64,000 nucleotides of DNA from the NCBI GenBank assembly GCA_016806645.1, contig JACSYO010001818.1:143501-207500 (forward strand), written 5' to 3'. This document shows, piece after piece, positions 1 through 12,176 of the stretch. Positions within the stretch are counted from its first letter, which is position 1; each line of letters begins with the position of its first letter. The notes beneath the pieces are model-generated. The model did not search any database and was not told where the DNA came from. It saw nothing but the letters and a program-made list of their open reading frames with translations. Position numbers and translations under genes: made by a program. The stretch comes from Ophiodon elongatus (Eukaryota; Chordata; Actinopteri; Perciformes; Hexagrammidae).

Positions 1-689
1 AAAATAGCCCAAAATCTTTAAATTGACCAGTGGATGAAAAACAATGTTTTAGCCTGGGGTGTCTTACTTACCTCTAGTTTTTGAAGCAGCTGAGGGGATT
101 GGAGCCAAATGGGAGGAAAGTTTTGGAGAATCAGCGTGGACAGAGAAATGCAAGATGAGTTGCAGAGGTTCAGACGGATTAAGAAGAGATGGACGCTGCC
201 TCTCGTAACATCGCAGGCCTTGGTTTACAATTTGCCCTGGCTTTGGTGCAATATTGGTCCCCTGCAAAAGAAAAATAAAGAATGACGTGGATGTGAGCAT
301 ACAATCAAAAGAGTGTGATTTAAAACAATGTGCCCTGCAGGAGCCGCGGTATGATAAACTCTGAATCGATTGTGACCACGATTACGCTGTTTATTTGCAT
401 TTAGATAGTTTTATCTGCTCTGCAAAGTTGATTCCGACGCGTTCGTTTGCGTTGCCGTTCCAATAAGAACATTAAAGGACATTTCCACATCTCGTGAAAG
501 AGTAAGATAAGGATTTTATGCAGAATTATGCAAAGATACAGCAGGTGCTGTGGGATTAGCATATGGGTGCGTGGTGCCTGATGCAAATTAAAACCAAACT
601 CTGAGGCATCAGCAGCCATTAGAGGTGAGCATTTTTATTTATTTATTTTTTTTTTTACAAGATAACTCGCTCTCTCAGATCAGTGCTGC
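1..689. other. unique sequence, nothing recognised
   Basis: No coding exon, RNA gene or repeat family is recognised here. The only low-complexity part is a T-rich run near 633-656. The short open frames have no recognisable protein similarity and are interpreted as chance. Confidence 0.5.
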
Positions 690-1010
690 AGAGATACAGA
701 AGGTGTCATTGCTCGCTGCTAACAACTAGCCTCGTCTCTTCCAAAACAGCCAGACAGCAGCTCCTGCTGAGGCAGCCGCAGAGGGCTAAATGATATGATC
801 GCGCATAAACATCAGCTATATGATCTCCCTGATAAACAAGCCCATTTATCTGCCTCGTTTCTACTCCTCTTCACCTCAGGGTTTGTCCCTCTCTTCCGCC
901 TCATTAATGATGTCAAAGTACGGATAACAGTGTGATTATTCTTGGCTGGCCGGGGCTGCTCTTTAGCGCCTGGATGTGTCATATCTTAAATGACTCTTGA
1001 TTGCAGGGAT
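690..1010. promoter_or_regulatory. candidate conserved non-coding element
   Basis: This is a high-complexity block without simple repeats. It contains several developmental-factor-like words, such as TGATAAACA, CATTAATGATG and ATTTAGCC, and no sustained codon pattern. Such texture is typical of vertebrate conserved non-coding elements, but conservation cannot be seen from one genome. The call is inference only. Confidence 0.22.
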
Positions 1011-1418
1011 TTAGCCTGAAGGGAGCTAAAAGCGCATCGCCTGTGTGTTTTTTTTATTATCATGTCAGGGACGAGGGAGGAAGAAAAGGCCCTGTGCTGT
1101 TCGTCAGGGGCATTCAGACAAAGCGTATTTAACCATAAGAGAGGGGAGCGAGAAGAGCCAGGCAAATAAGGACGGGGCAAAAAATGTCTCCCCGCCTTGA
1201 CAGACTTAAGTAGCCTATTACACGATGGCGAGGCTTTCATCTATTACTTCAAGGAGGCAGAGAAGATAATCACCACTGTTATTCCCCATCTGATGTGCCC
1301 CAAGCCACCTATTACCCCGTGGCCTGCAGCACTCTGCTGAATACGGAGAGAGGGAGCTCTCTGTTTGTGGAGGCGCCAAATCTTTGCTCGACATGGAGGG
1401 AGTGCAGAGGGTTTTAAT

Positions 1419-1438
1419 AAAAAAAAAAAAAAAAAAAA
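1419..1438 (+). repeat. poly(A) tract, 20 bp
   Basis: This is a homopolymer run of 20 A. No retroposon body is recognised immediately upstream, so I treat it as simple sequence rather than a proven SINE or LINE tail. Confidence 0.85.
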
Positions 1439-1659
1439 TGTGTTGCCTGTGTGTATTTTTGTCACAAAAGCTTCCCTTTTGTGCAAAATGTAATGTCAAA
1501 AAGGACAACAATAGGTACCCAGCTGTCACCTATGGACTGCCTCATTATGTTCCATCATCACGTATTCACCTGTATGGATGTTAATTAGGTTAACGAGAGC
1601 GGGCGTCGTCCAGCCACGCTGTTTGTCCCCTATCTCCCGCTCCAGCCTCGTTCCAAAGA

Positions 1660-1790
1660 CATTGAGATACGAGAGAAGGATCATTTATTGGGTCATTAGT
1701 TCTACTAATCAGCTCTCTAATTACAGGCCATTACAGTTGGGTGTCTGATGTATCCCCTCTCCCCAGGACCTTGGACATGATGCACTATGA
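1660..1790. promoter_or_regulatory. candidate conserved non-coding element (ATTA-rich)
   Basis: This unique block contains several homeodomain-type cores close together: GGTCATTAG, ACTAATCAG, CTCTAATTACAG and CCATTACAG. It shows no repeat structure or coding pattern. The motif clustering is visible in the sequence, but enhancer function and conservation are inferred. Confidence 0.25.
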
Positions 1791-1799
1791 CACTCTGTC

Positions 1800-4700
1800 T
1801 CACGCAAACAAGCAGCTGTCCAGTGGCTGAACAGTGTAGGCGTTACCCTTTTGGGTGGGTTCTGCTTTTTAGACAAATGACTCAAAGTGCGTGCATCCAC
1901 ACGAGCGTGTTCGGAGTGTAGGTTTTGTTATTTGCTTCATGGAAATGGTCCGTTGGATCAGCTGGGAGCTTTCATGTTAGACCTTGCACTGAAATAACCA
2001 CAGTTGACGTCTGAGAATACAAAAAGGTCTCCGTCTTCTTTGAGGTGAACTGCATTAAGGTTTGTTAGAAATGAGAAGAAAGTGATGCACAAGTGGGTGA
2101 AGTGTATAATTGTCCTTGGAAACTGTTTATAAAAGACCTTACTAGTTGGTTTTGCATGTTCTAGCCCGTTTACGATACACAAAGCACTCACTGATGCTAC
2201 TTTCACATGAGTGCACTAACAATCCTATAATATACTCTCTGCTTGCATTGGTTATACTTCTTTTGAATAGGACATGTCTGTGCCTTGCAGGGACACTTCA
2301 TTGTATCATTCCTATGAAAATAGGAAAACACTAAAAGGGGCAACTGTTAGCACAAAGCCCCTTTGGTTTGCCCAAATTCCCAGAGTGCCCCTGTGATCAG
2401 CCCGAGGGCCCTTCAAGGACCCCTGTGGTCATTGGAATTCTGGTTGTCTGTGCTTCGGTGCCATATCGGACAAAATTGAACCCTGTGTTTGCCCTGTAAC
2501 AACATAGTATAATACCATCCATAATGCAATGAATTATGGGTGTAAGTAGGTAAGACTTGGCATTTAAAGGTGAGAGGGATTTTCCTGTCAGGGCTCCGAA
2601 GGCTTTGAAACGACTCGCCTCATCTTCATCTTTTAAATCTCCTCTTCTAGGTGACTTTTATCCAAAGAATTTCATTTCTGCCTTTCACTTTCATACAACT
2701 GACATCCATGAATTACACACTATGCCCACGTACTGGAATCACAGCATGCTTTGATAAATGAGGACTTCGTCACGGCAGCAGATGTGGAGATGCCCGATAG
2801 GAAGATCAACACACCTACCAACTGGTATGAATATCAAAGTTGGGAAGTTATAGCAAAGAGTGCAGATAAGTCCATCATACTTAAGAAAGTTAGGAGGAGT
2901 GGAGTTAATCGGCTTCCTCTGGCTACCCCCTGCTGGCAAAATCTCTAACCTGGCTGGATGACAGCTCATCAAAACTAGAAATAAAAGAGTTCCCAGAGAG
3001 TCTTGAGGGACTTTTGTTTGGAAGTTGTGACTCACCTGTAAAGTATTTCACACTGAAATGAGACAGAAAAAAAGCACTCTGGTTAAAGTCACGTAAAGAT
3101 GGTTAAATCTTCATATATATGTTGTATCTTTTGCTTTAAGTCATTTTATTCAACCTTAGAAATGTTTAATAAAGCTTTAAAAGCAAATTATTATACTGCA
3201 ATATTGTACATTTTGGTGTAATGCATTGTCAATAAAACATTTACTGTTGCTAATTAGTTGTATTGGTCTCCAGATCCTGAAAAAAAGTCGATCCAATTTA
3301 TGTTTCTGAGGGTGAGTGCTCAAAACAACCCTTCAGCATTAAGCGTAGCCTTCATGACGTGTTGCTTTACGGAAAAGTATTAAAACACAGGCTTGTCAGC
3401 ACCATAGAACAAAAAACAGCGAAGACCGATTTACAGGGATCAGAGATCAAAGGTTTTATTATAGTGATAAACGCCATGAAACACAACATTTACACAATGC
3501 GGTACTCGTATAACGGGAGAATTATCACCAAATTAGAGACGTTTTGTTAACGGCTATTCTTCAATAAAAAAAAAAGTTTGCTAATACTGCAGGGAGGAAG
3601 ACGAAGCAGCAAAAATAACAGGGGATTTTTATGGTGAAAGTTTATAAGAAAATGAAATGTGTTTATCCACCATTTTACGGCCGCTCCTTTTACCACAACA
3701 TATATCCATCACTATCTGATCAGGCAAACAGAAATGTAAAGTGTGGACCCACATATTCAGACTCAGATGAGCTCCTATCTGACGCATCTCTTCACACACG
3801 TCACCTTGAAAAGACCAGTTCCACCATGACCGGTGTTACACGCACATTCAGCTAATTGAGCGTCTAAATCTGCGCCCACACGGCGAACAAATATTAAAAA
3901 ACTTTTTGTTTTTCACTCACCGTCGATGTAACTTCTTTACGAGGAACATTTGACTTATTTTGCAATCGGGGGCAAAGCCCACCAGCGTGGAAAATCAATA
4001 TCATTTTTACATTTTTAAGTTTTAATATAATAAGTGGACCACAGAAAAGTTGTTTATTGACTTTATATTGATAATTTATGGAGGCCTTCCTATTGTTGCT
4101 CATACATTATTTCATAAAAGCAGACAAACAGCTGGTCGGTCATTTGCAGAGACAAACTGTGTGCCTGTTTTGTGTTTCCAGTGGTTATACGGCAGATGGT
4201 ATGAGGACTCAACATAGGAATAATAAATAGGATATTGTTGCTTACATAAACGATCAGGTGCGCATACTGTATGCCTACGCACACGATAGGAATCTGTCTT
4301 CACACGACACTGCTGGACTCGTCTGCAGACTCTTTTCCTCTTCATACGTGTCCAGACAAGAGACCAGATGGGTTCCAGGTGAGCAGCTCTGACTTCGACA
4401 GACACTCTTATCGTCCCAGCAATTCTATTAGAATTAGAGGAGGATACTCAACGGTGTCAATATAATTAATTCAATTATTAAAACGCCTGAGGCGCAGTCA
4501 GAAGGATATGAAAATGACAAAGACATCCAGAATGAGGGTTGTGCTGCACGCAGCGGCGCGAGAGCTCGGGGGTGTTTTCTTTTTTCAATCCAGTGATATT
4601 TTGAAAGTTTCCCACAGGTTGATTGTTTTTTTAAATGCCAGGAGAGAAGTCGTCTCAGGGGATCAGGCCGCCAATGAGGAGTTTTCACTTTGAATTCATA

Positions 4701-5390
4701 ATTAAACCAAGTGCCCTTGGCTTTGGTGGAAAAGGATTTTTGAAGGCCCGTGCCAATGTTTTTCAAACTAAACACTGTGGACTGAGCTGATAATGATTTT
4801 TGAATTTTACAATTTTTATAAAAAAAAAAGAAAATTTGTTGTCTTTCTTATAAAAACAAACATTTCTTGGACTGCAAAAAAAAAAGTATAAGACATAGGG
4901 GTCAAATAGGACTGCATTATGACAATATATTGCATTAACACACTGTTTGCATCAATGTAATGAAGGATTGCAATGAACGTTTGCAATGGATTACACAAAA
5001 AACTGACATTGAAATCTGGTTATTGTATCGATCAATTGTTTCTTAAAAAGCCAATTGACCCTTGATGATAAAAACAAAATATTTCTCACTCACCAGTTGC
5101 CCTGCAGATGGATTTGGTTCTATCTTTTAGGCAGCAAACCCTTTTATTATGTCTTCATGTTACCTTTTGTTCTTGAGTTGTCCTTCGCTTGTTCAAATGT
5201 TCATCCGTCCCGTTCTAATGAATGTGATCTTGCACAAAAGTGCACCTGAACTCAAGGATGAACTAACTAAAATTTGGCGGTCGATATCACAAATGTATAA
5301 AAGGATAAAATGATAAAGTGATGACATTTTGCACCGACATTGATCTAAACTGCCATTTGAGGCACTCAACTGTGAGACTGTAATTCTAGT
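1800..5390. other. gene-free unique sequence
   Basis: This stretch is AT-moderate unique sequence with short A or T runs. Open frames up to about 113 codons occur on both strands with overlapping shadows and no recognisable domains. A 'ccccctgctggca' word near 2925 resembles the cores seen in fish dispersed repeats, but the repeat boundaries cannot be placed. No RNA gene is seen. Confidence 0.5.
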
Positions 5391-5397
5391 TGTCACC

Positions 5398-5455
5398 GTT
5401 ATCTTCTGTTGTGAAGCACTTTGTGACATCTTTCTAGAAAGGTGCCTTTGATTAG
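5398..5455 (+). repeat. dispersed-repeat 3' tail fragment
   Basis: The segment 'gaagcactttgtgacatc' followed by 'aaaggtgcctttgatta' resembles the 3' end of common fish retroposons, in which a 'aaagcactttg' word precedes a terminal A/T-rich repeat. Only the tail is recognisable. A related but different tail occurs at 44860-45062. Confidence 0.4.
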
Positions 5456-5824
5456 CAAAGAAAAGTGTTGATTAGTTAGTGAAAACTCTGTTTTTAGATC
5501 CAGTTTCATCTCTATCCCCAAGTTGTTGCCATGAACATGAAGAAATATCCCACTGCACTTATTCAATCACGTCATTTGTCAAAAGGAAGTCAATCAATAC
5601 GAGGTACTTCAGTTACTGTGAAGAATGTGGTGTTGAGGTGGGTGTTCGAATATCGGCTCTTTCGAACTGTGGCACACATATCTCACTTCCAAATCGAAAA
5701 AATGTACGAAGGACATGGGCTGGTGCCAGGGCACGCCATCAAACGTGTCATTCAACGAGGAAATACGGAGTGGAATAAATCCTGCATGGCAGACCGCCCT
5801 CATACATATTCAACATGTTTATTG

Positions 5825-6080
5825 TGAAAATGTGTGTATTGATCAGGCTGCCTGACCTCCTCAATCCCCCCCCAGGCTCCTGTTTGCAGCTTATGCTTTG
5901 CAATAAGGGCAATCAAAACAAGGCCACGCTCCCTGTGAAATGCCTCCTTTTTTCTTTTCCCGTGGCAAATCAAACTCCCACCTGCTTAACAAAGAGGCCC
6001 TCCGAAGCATGAGCATCACCACCTTTGTGTTCAGGGCCCTATTCGACAGGGGTGGTGCCAAATCAGGTCACAGTGGAGAA
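5825..6080. promoter_or_regulatory. candidate conserved non-coding element
   Basis: This unique, balanced-composition block contains words such as TGCAATAAGGGCAATC, CAAATCAAA and AACAAAGAGG. The last two resemble TCF/LEF or SOX sites. Two frames are open across part of it, but neither gives a recognisable protein and both are interrupted nearby. Its texture is CNE-like, and function is inferred. Confidence 0.25.
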
Positions 6081-6736
6081 ACGCCGCATTCACAGGGAAT
6101 AATGGAAATGATAGCAATTTCTACACACACAGCAACCTCAGACAAAGGCTGCAGAAAATATTCCACCCCCTCTGCATTCAGATAAGAAAGGATATAATGC
6201 TTCAGAAATGACTGTAAACGAAGATGTTTACTTGTGCATTATTGTTTGCATTATCTCTCAGTAAATATGCCCTTGAGCTCAGGAAAGATGACTACGGTGG
6301 CAATCTGTGATTCATGCATAATCTGTGCCTCCGGGCCTATGAATCGCACGCACCTTCGTTTTTAAGGAGAGCCCGGCGAATATAACGTTTCAGGGAATTA
6401 ACTCAAATGCATTTATGATGCTTAAGTCTTCTCTCAAAAATGGTGGATTGTAAACAAACAGTCATGTCGGTGTCCCGTAAGTTCAACATTTGTAGGGATG
6501 TGGAGCTTTGGGCTGAGATGAGTTTGTGGGTAAACTAGCAGACGGGCCGTCAGAGTCGGTTTGTCTGAGGTTGATTAGGTGGTGAAGTAGCCCGGGGCGA
6601 CAGCAGGAAGCACCTTCAGGATTCCTGTTTTTCTTCGGTGGTCATGAGTTTGTTACTCGACTTTTCTGTTTATTTGTCACATGCAATAACAGCAGATACA
6701 TTCAAATGTTGTGGAAATTGTCATACTTTGACTTAA
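6081..6736. other. gene-free unique sequence
   Basis: No gene or repeat family is recognised. The part at 6275-6420 (TTCATGCATAATC and neighbours) has the same CNE-like texture as the preceding block. Confidence 0.4.

Positions 6737-6760
<24 letters not shown>
6737..6760. repeat. (AT)12 microsatellite
   Basis: Twelve uninterrupted AT dinucleotides follow an A-rich lead. It is a simple repeat and likely length-polymorphic. Confidence 0.95.
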
Positions 6761-6767
<7 letters not shown>

Positions 6768-7879
6768 ATCAAAAAACCATCAATGAATTGATCCTTCTGA
6801 AGTATTGTGTCCGTTTCCTGAAATATCTTCTTCCTCCGTACCATCGAGCTCCATTGTTGTCTAAAAGCTAATAACTTTCATTACCATAAACACCCGCTAT
6901 AAATTATCATGACTCCCTCATAAACCGTCCTGCTGCCACAAATACTCACTAGAGCACCAAATGTGGATTAATCCACCGGTGAAAATAGTCCCTCAAAAAT
7001 ACACTTTTTCTTCCTGTTTGAGTAACGTTTGCTAAAAACTACAGTGCCCAGCTGTTTGAGGAAATTACTATTTTTGAGAAGGAGACTATATATGTGTGAG
7101 CTGTTTTTACATATTTAGACCTTCAGTGAGAGTGAATGTGCTTGGGGCCACAGGCAGGGTTGGGAGGTTGAGAAGTACGGACCGACACAATGTTGGTTTT
7201 GGTCTTTTAATAGGATTTTGTGACAAAAACAAAAATAAAAAAATGTATAGAAAAATTAAAATGGCAATGCTTTCGAGAAAAAGAAATGGTAGCAAATTTG
7301 GCAGTTGTCGCTTTTACTTGGGGTTATGTGGTGCATATTTTAAGACATTACACTTGTTGTGTAATCCAACAAACAAAATCCAAAAGTTACAGCAACAAAA
7401 AAGATAACACATGTTGTGATAAATAATACCTAATATGTTACCATGCTCCTGCCAATAGGTGTACATTTTTTAAAATGTGAGCCAGCACCACTGAGATCCC
7501 AGCATTCAGTCCAGAGATCAGGGAACGCTAATAGCAAATGAAACTCAACCGTTTAACCGACATAATATCTTTTCTAAAATGCATCACCAGATATCCAGCC
7601 ATGATTTTATTAAAAGCTCTCTTTGGGGAGAGATACATACAAATGAAAACATCGAAATGAAAAGATAAAACACATGGAGGGCAGCAGCATCCCTTGAAAC
7701 ACCAAGGTGATTTCATTTATGTCATTCGTGTGTTCTGTTGAGGGCAAAGTTCACTTTTGTTTTCAATCTTGCCCTGCACAGTCAATGCCATCATTTTCTA
7801 TGCAAGCTGTCCTTATTGAAAGAAACAAAGAAAATGAATCAATCAGCAGCGCCCTGTGAATCTCGAACATGACAAAGAA
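6761..7879. other. gene-free sequence, mostly unique
   Basis: No exon is recognised. Near 7181-7207 the words 'gaccgacacaatgttgg' and 'ttttggtctttt' match 52720-52740 closely, so part of this stretch belongs to a dispersed repeat shared with 52.7 kb. Confidence 0.45.
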
Positions 7880-8138
7880 TGGTGAATAGACTTTAGCAAT
7901 TATAGAGCACATTCATACAAACATTCATACACACATTCATACACACATTCATATACACTGAAGGCAGAGAAGGTGTCACCTGCACATCAGATTCTAATCG
8001 TTCACACGCTGATGGCACACCTTTCGGGAGCAATTTGGGGTTTAGCATCTTGCCTAAGTGTCCTTGGGCGGACCGGTGGAGCAGATCCAACCGCCGATCT
8101 CACGATAAGCGGACAACCCGCTGAGCCACAGCCACCCT
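7880..8138 (-). repeat. tRNA-derived SINE, minus strand
   Basis: Read on the minus strand, the head has a tRNA-like A box at about 8119-8134 (ggctgtggctcagcgg) and a B-box-like GGTTGGATC at 8084-8092. It continues with the fish SINE words for 'cccaaggacac' and 'agcaatttggggtt', and ends near a 'gacttgt..tatatagcgc'-type tail. Pol III transcription is the known mode for this class. The body carries a small 12-bp expansion at 7909-7956. Mutations in the boxes suggest an inactive copy. Confidence 0.8.
7909..7956. repeat. 12-bp minisatellite inside a SINE
   Basis: Four units of 'acattcatacac' lie at 7909-7920, 7921-7932, 7933-7944 and 7945-7956, with minor variants. They occupy the SINE body where related copies normally have one short 'cattcatacac' word, so this is a local expansion. 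Confidence 0.85.
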
Positions 8139-8245
8139 CAACATTTCCTCCTACAGCAGTTATTACGATATGCTACGAACAGTTATTTTGTTTCTGCTTC
8201 CCTAAGAGCGTTGATGGATGCAACACGATGCACCTGCACAAACCC

Positions 8246-8815
8246 CAGGGTTTTTAGGCAACAAAACTACTTTGTGGGGTTTAGGAAAAGATCGTGGATT
8301 GGGTTAAAATACGTTCGGGAGTTGAGTTACTTAAGTATGGAAGTGACGTGCCAAAGAAGCCAAAGTTGGGACCAAGGAGCAATGAGGGAAATCCAAGTGT
8401 TCTTAGACCCGACAATCCACCCTCCTGATGCTCTTTACACTACGTCAACTACCCTGAAGTGCCTTACTTGGGAGGTATAGCTATTTGGACAGTGTATGAG
8501 AACAGACTGTTGAAGCTCTGGCTGCATCACATGGTTTTACTTAAGTATGAAAGTTAACAATAACAACGGAAGAGGTGTTACTTAAGTTACGTAACAAATA
8601 AGTCAAAGTTTGTTTAAAAATAACAACGGAAAAGGCGTTGAGGGAAATAACGTGGCAAATAAGTCAACGGAGACTTTTGTCTTTCCACAGCAGGAACAGT
8701 GTTCTCCTGAGTGAAGGTCCTGTGTTTTCAGACCCACCCGTCCACTCCAACCACCTTCCTATTTGTCGCTCTTTATACTGCGTCACCTGTCCTGGTTCTC
8801 AATAACGTGAATTAT
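8246..8815 (+). repeat. dispersed repeat family A, copy 1
   Basis: This segment shares diagnostic words with copies elsewhere in the window. 'ggcaacaaaactactttg' is the reverse complement of a word near 24990-25010, and 'ttctcctgagtgaaggtcc' matches 16.93 and 27.26 kb. I recognise it as a common percomorph dispersed repeat but cannot name the class. An internal duplication of about 60 bp lies at 8559-8667. It has no coding capacity. Confidence 0.55.
8559..8667 (+). repeat. ~60-bp imperfect tandem duplication
   Basis: The word 'aataacaacggaa' followed by 'ggygtt', an 'acgt' step and 'caaataagtcaa' occurs at 8559-8606 and again at 8619-8667. It is a local duplication within repeat family A. 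Confidence 0.7.
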
Positions 8816-8839
8816 ATATGAACTGTTTAAGTCGGTTAT

Positions 8840-9644
8840 TCCCAGGAATTGATCAAGGCAACAAAAGGGTCCATCTGTGTTGACTGAGGCCTGAGTATTT
8901 CATGTGCACTGACTGAAAAAGCAATTAAAAAGTTCAATAGAGAGGCAGAGAATCAATGACGTATCTATCCCTAAGTAAACCACTGAGTCTTGTCTGGTGC
9001 TGAATCTATAACTCACTGCTGGAGATAATGACAGAAGTGTTTCTAGTGCTTCTTTTTGGCGTTCTGTCTTCAGAAAAAGCTGAAAGATAAAATATTATTG
9101 AAAAGTCAAGTCTGTAGTTCTGAGTGAAAAGAGATGTGGATGCAAATGTGGCCTGCTGGGTTTGTTATTTAGTTGGATATGGGAGTCAGGCGGAAGAGAC
9201 AGAAGAAATCATCGCTTCCAACATAAGTAAACCCGTGAACGCTCTCACCATCAGATAATAAAACAAAAAACTGCCTTTTATTCCCTGACAACATTTGCAG
9301 CATAGGCGTTCAAACAGGCTTTGTTCTTCTTGAGTCATTATTTGTAATTCTTGTGTTTCTTAGCCAAGTTCAGAAAGTTCGATTCGGGTCTAGAACCAAG
9401 CCCAAGAACAGATTCAGTTCATGTTTCAAAAGTACAATATTATCATGGGTTTAATTGAAGATGTGCTTTTACCAATAAATGCATGTGCAGCTCCCATAAA
9501 ATACAACTTTGAAGTCTATTGATCATGAGATTTATCACTGGTCTTTTGTAGCAATATTCTCTGTAAACATTGAGCCAAGCCGAAAAATATTGCTGCTCTC
9601 GAGTCCGTACTTAGTCTTCATCCTGACCCTCGCCGATGGTGAAA

Positions 9645-9647
<3 letters not shown>
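8840..9647. other. gene-free unique sequence
   Basis: No exon, RNA gene or named repeat is recognised between repeat family A and the (TC)n tract. Confidence 0.45.

Positions 9648-9738
<91 letters not shown>
9648..9738. repeat. (TC)n/(GA)n microsatellite, 91 bp
   Basis: This is an uninterrupted dinucleotide tract of about 45 TC units. The polypurine strand is the minus strand. It produces Leu-Ser or Arg-Glu open frames that are artefacts of the repeat. Such mirror-symmetric polypurine tracts can adopt triplex (H-DNA) structure and are known to be highly length-variable. Confidence 0.97.
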
Positions 9739-9741
<3 letters not shown>

Positions 9742-10034
9742 ACTCCCAGAGGAGCTCAGTGATCTGGAAGGACCTCAGACTGAAGCAGCTGCTGCTCGTC
9801 GAGAGGATCACATGGAGGCGGATCAGACTCCTGATTTTGTTTGCGAGTCTCCAATCGGGACACATCAGACTTGATAGAGATCTGAGGGCGATTGGGGGTG
9901 ATGTGTCCCAGCTGGTGTGAGAACAGAGGGAGATTCTTAGAAGGAAATAGGTGGATACATGTATTATTATGAGTTATTCAAAAATCTGTTAGTATACTGG
10001 TGTGAGAGTGCGTCAAGTTGCCTCTTCTAGGATA
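9739..10034. other. gene-free unique sequence
   Basis: The block just after the (TC)n tract is GC-balanced with no recognised domain. Both strands stay open briefly by virtue of the dinucleotide run. Confidence 0.4.
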
Positions 10035-10110
10035 GTCTATCGATCAAATGTCTAGCACCTTTCAAACAAATCAAATGCAATTCAAAGTGCTTTACAAAGG
10101 ATTGACACAA
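10035..10110 (-). repeat. retroposon 3' tail fragment, minus strand
   Basis: The sequence 'caattcaaagtgctttaca' is the reverse complement of the 'gcactttgaattgcc' tail at 45.01 kb, so the two are oppositely oriented remnants of one retroposon type. The body is not recognisable. Confidence 0.5.
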
Positions 10111-10489
10111 GAAGACAAAGAAAAATGATAGAAATGGAGACTAGATAAAGTGACTTTTGCACACCAAATTGAGTAAATAAAATGAAAACTCAATAGATTT
10201 ATCATGATACAACAGTTAAATGTTAATGAAGTAAAATAAGAGTGAAATACAAATGTATAAATAATAAAACCATAGCATAAAAACACAAGACACTGTAAAA
10301 TTAGACTTATTAATAAGCAATGATAATAAATAATATACAATTACAAAACACAAGATAAAAGCCAAATTGAATAGATTGAAAACTGTGAAATACGAGACTT
10401 TATGTTCATAAAATGTTTTTAAATCTTTGACGTTTACTCATGAAAAGAACATCCTTTGTTCCTTCTGTAATATAGATTCACCTGATGGA
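10111..10489. other. AT-rich gene-free sequence
   Basis: A-rich sequence continues from the retroposon tail. No features are seen beyond low complexity. Confidence 0.5.
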
Positions 10490-10840
10490 TTTTATTGGCT
10501 CATAAAATAGTTCACACAACGAGACGGTTGATTGAGAAACCCTCGAAAATCGAAATGCGAAATGGGAAAGGCCCAATGCGCAGCGACCCGAGTACGTTGT
10601 GGACCCGAGCACGTTGTGGACTCGAGCGTGAGCCCAGCATTAAACCAAAAGTCACACTTTTCACAACACTTTCCTCTTCGGCTCAAGCTTCTTAGCACAG
10701 AACGAACAATCCTCAGAGAACCGTCTCCCGCTAACACAACGAGGTCCCTGGAGCTCGCTCATTCTCCCTGCGGCCCCTTCATTTGCTCGTCTAAGCAGGG
10801 TGTCATTCGCCTACGTAGCACTTATGATGATGAATAATGG
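10490..10840. promoter_or_regulatory. candidate conserved non-coding element
   Basis: This unique block is relatively CpG-rich. It includes a duplicated 'acgttgtgga' word at 10593-10602 and 10610-10619 and a DTTTATTGG-like start. Three overlapping frames are open, which argues against any one being coding. Regulatory function is inferred from texture only. Confidence 0.22.
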
Positions 10841-11164
10841 CTTTTTGGTTGCTAATGTTTCTGTTGGTCATAGCTGGAGGAAAAAAAAGAATAGACCAGT
10901 GTAACATGATAAAATGGGGACATTAATATTGCTTATTGTTTTAATTTAATTTGTATATTTGACTGAAGAGCTTCAGAAGTGGCTCCCAGATTTGCTGCCA
11001 CACATGACTTTCTTATCCCAACTCATATTGAGAAATCTTCTTCGTCGACAAAATGCAAAAAAAAACTTGTGCAAACAAGCCGAGGTGGAGCACCGCTTCC
11101 TGTTTTCACATCATCAACTTGAATATATCATCCGCGTGAAACCTCTTCTGGTTTTATAGCTCGA

Positions 11165-11350
11165 CTCGGGGCTTTGCATGATGTGTTGGGTGTAGCATCC
11201 GTCTCCTGTCTCTCCTCGATAGGGCCGGCCAGGCCGATGGCGCGGTGGCTTACCTGGGTGGATTGCCTTGGATGGCAGCCTAATCATCTGGCCCCCAGTC
11301 AGACAGCGGCTGGGCCAAAACCACGGCAGCACAACAGATGGGCCCTCGAA
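11165..11350. promoter_or_regulatory. candidate conserved non-coding element
   Basis: This high-complexity block contains 'ggcagcctaatcatctggc' with a TAATC core and a GC-balanced flank. No repeat family is recognised. Both strands have frames open, consistent with few A/T-rich stop triplets rather than coding. Function is inferred. Confidence 0.25.
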
Positions 11351-12131
11351 GGACCCTCCACATCTGCACTCCTACAGGAAGATGAAGAGGGGGATGAGCG
11401 GGATGGGGTAAAAAGAGACGGGAACTAATTCCTCTCATCTTGTGATTTCACGCAAATGGGTGCGAGGGATGTGGACGACGAGCCGGAGATCTGAGCGGTG
11501 AACACGATCACCGAGGACTAAAACAAACACCGCTCGGTCTCATGCGGAAACGTTCAATTAACAACTTTAAATGATTGAAGGGAATAGAGTGGACTTTGGC
11601 AGATTATAAACAGTCTTGATGTTGTTTGCTCGGTGTCTCAGTAAGTGAAGTTACTCTTCTGTCTACAAGCGGCGGCTCATACGAAGAGTTCCCCTCACAT
11701 CTGGAGGCAGCTGGGCTTTGTGGTCCCGAAAACCTGCTGCTCATGGACTAGAAGTTTCCAGACTATTTGTGGATATTTTTTGGCGGCATTTTGAAGTACT
11801 TTCTGTATTACCATATAGAAATAATGAATACATATTTATCAACATCATCATCATTAAAGACTAGTCAAATTCACCTCATATGTCTATGTTTATATATTCC
11901 AAAACAATGTATTACAACATCAATACTTCTATCACTACTATTCCTACCACTAATAATAATAATACATTGTAAATAACATATATAACCGTATTTTGCAACA
12001 CACAACACGTTCAAAATAAATAAAATTATATTTTCACCCATAAAAGTCTGTAACAGCGTAAACACACAGACAAACATGTGTGAACACACAGGAGCATTCA
12101 CAAAGACCTACAGCTCTCATAATGACTTCTC
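11351..12131. other. gene-free sequence, AT-rich at the distal end
   Basis: No exon is recognised. The segment 11770-12060 is rich in ATT/AAT triplets and carries several AATAAA words without any upstream coding unit. Confidence 0.45.
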
Positions 12132-12176
12132 GTGTGTGTGTGCGTGTGTGTGTGTGTGCGTGTGTGTGTGTGTGTG
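12132..12176. repeat. (GT)n microsatellite
   Basis: About 22 GT units, with two GC interruptions near 12142 and 12158. Alternating purine-pyrimidine sequence of this kind is prone to Z-DNA. Confidence 0.95.

Noticed and set aside
9636..9920. Leu-Ser and Arg-Glu frames around 9.6-9.9 kb
   Set aside because: They are artefacts of the (TC)n dinucleotide tract.
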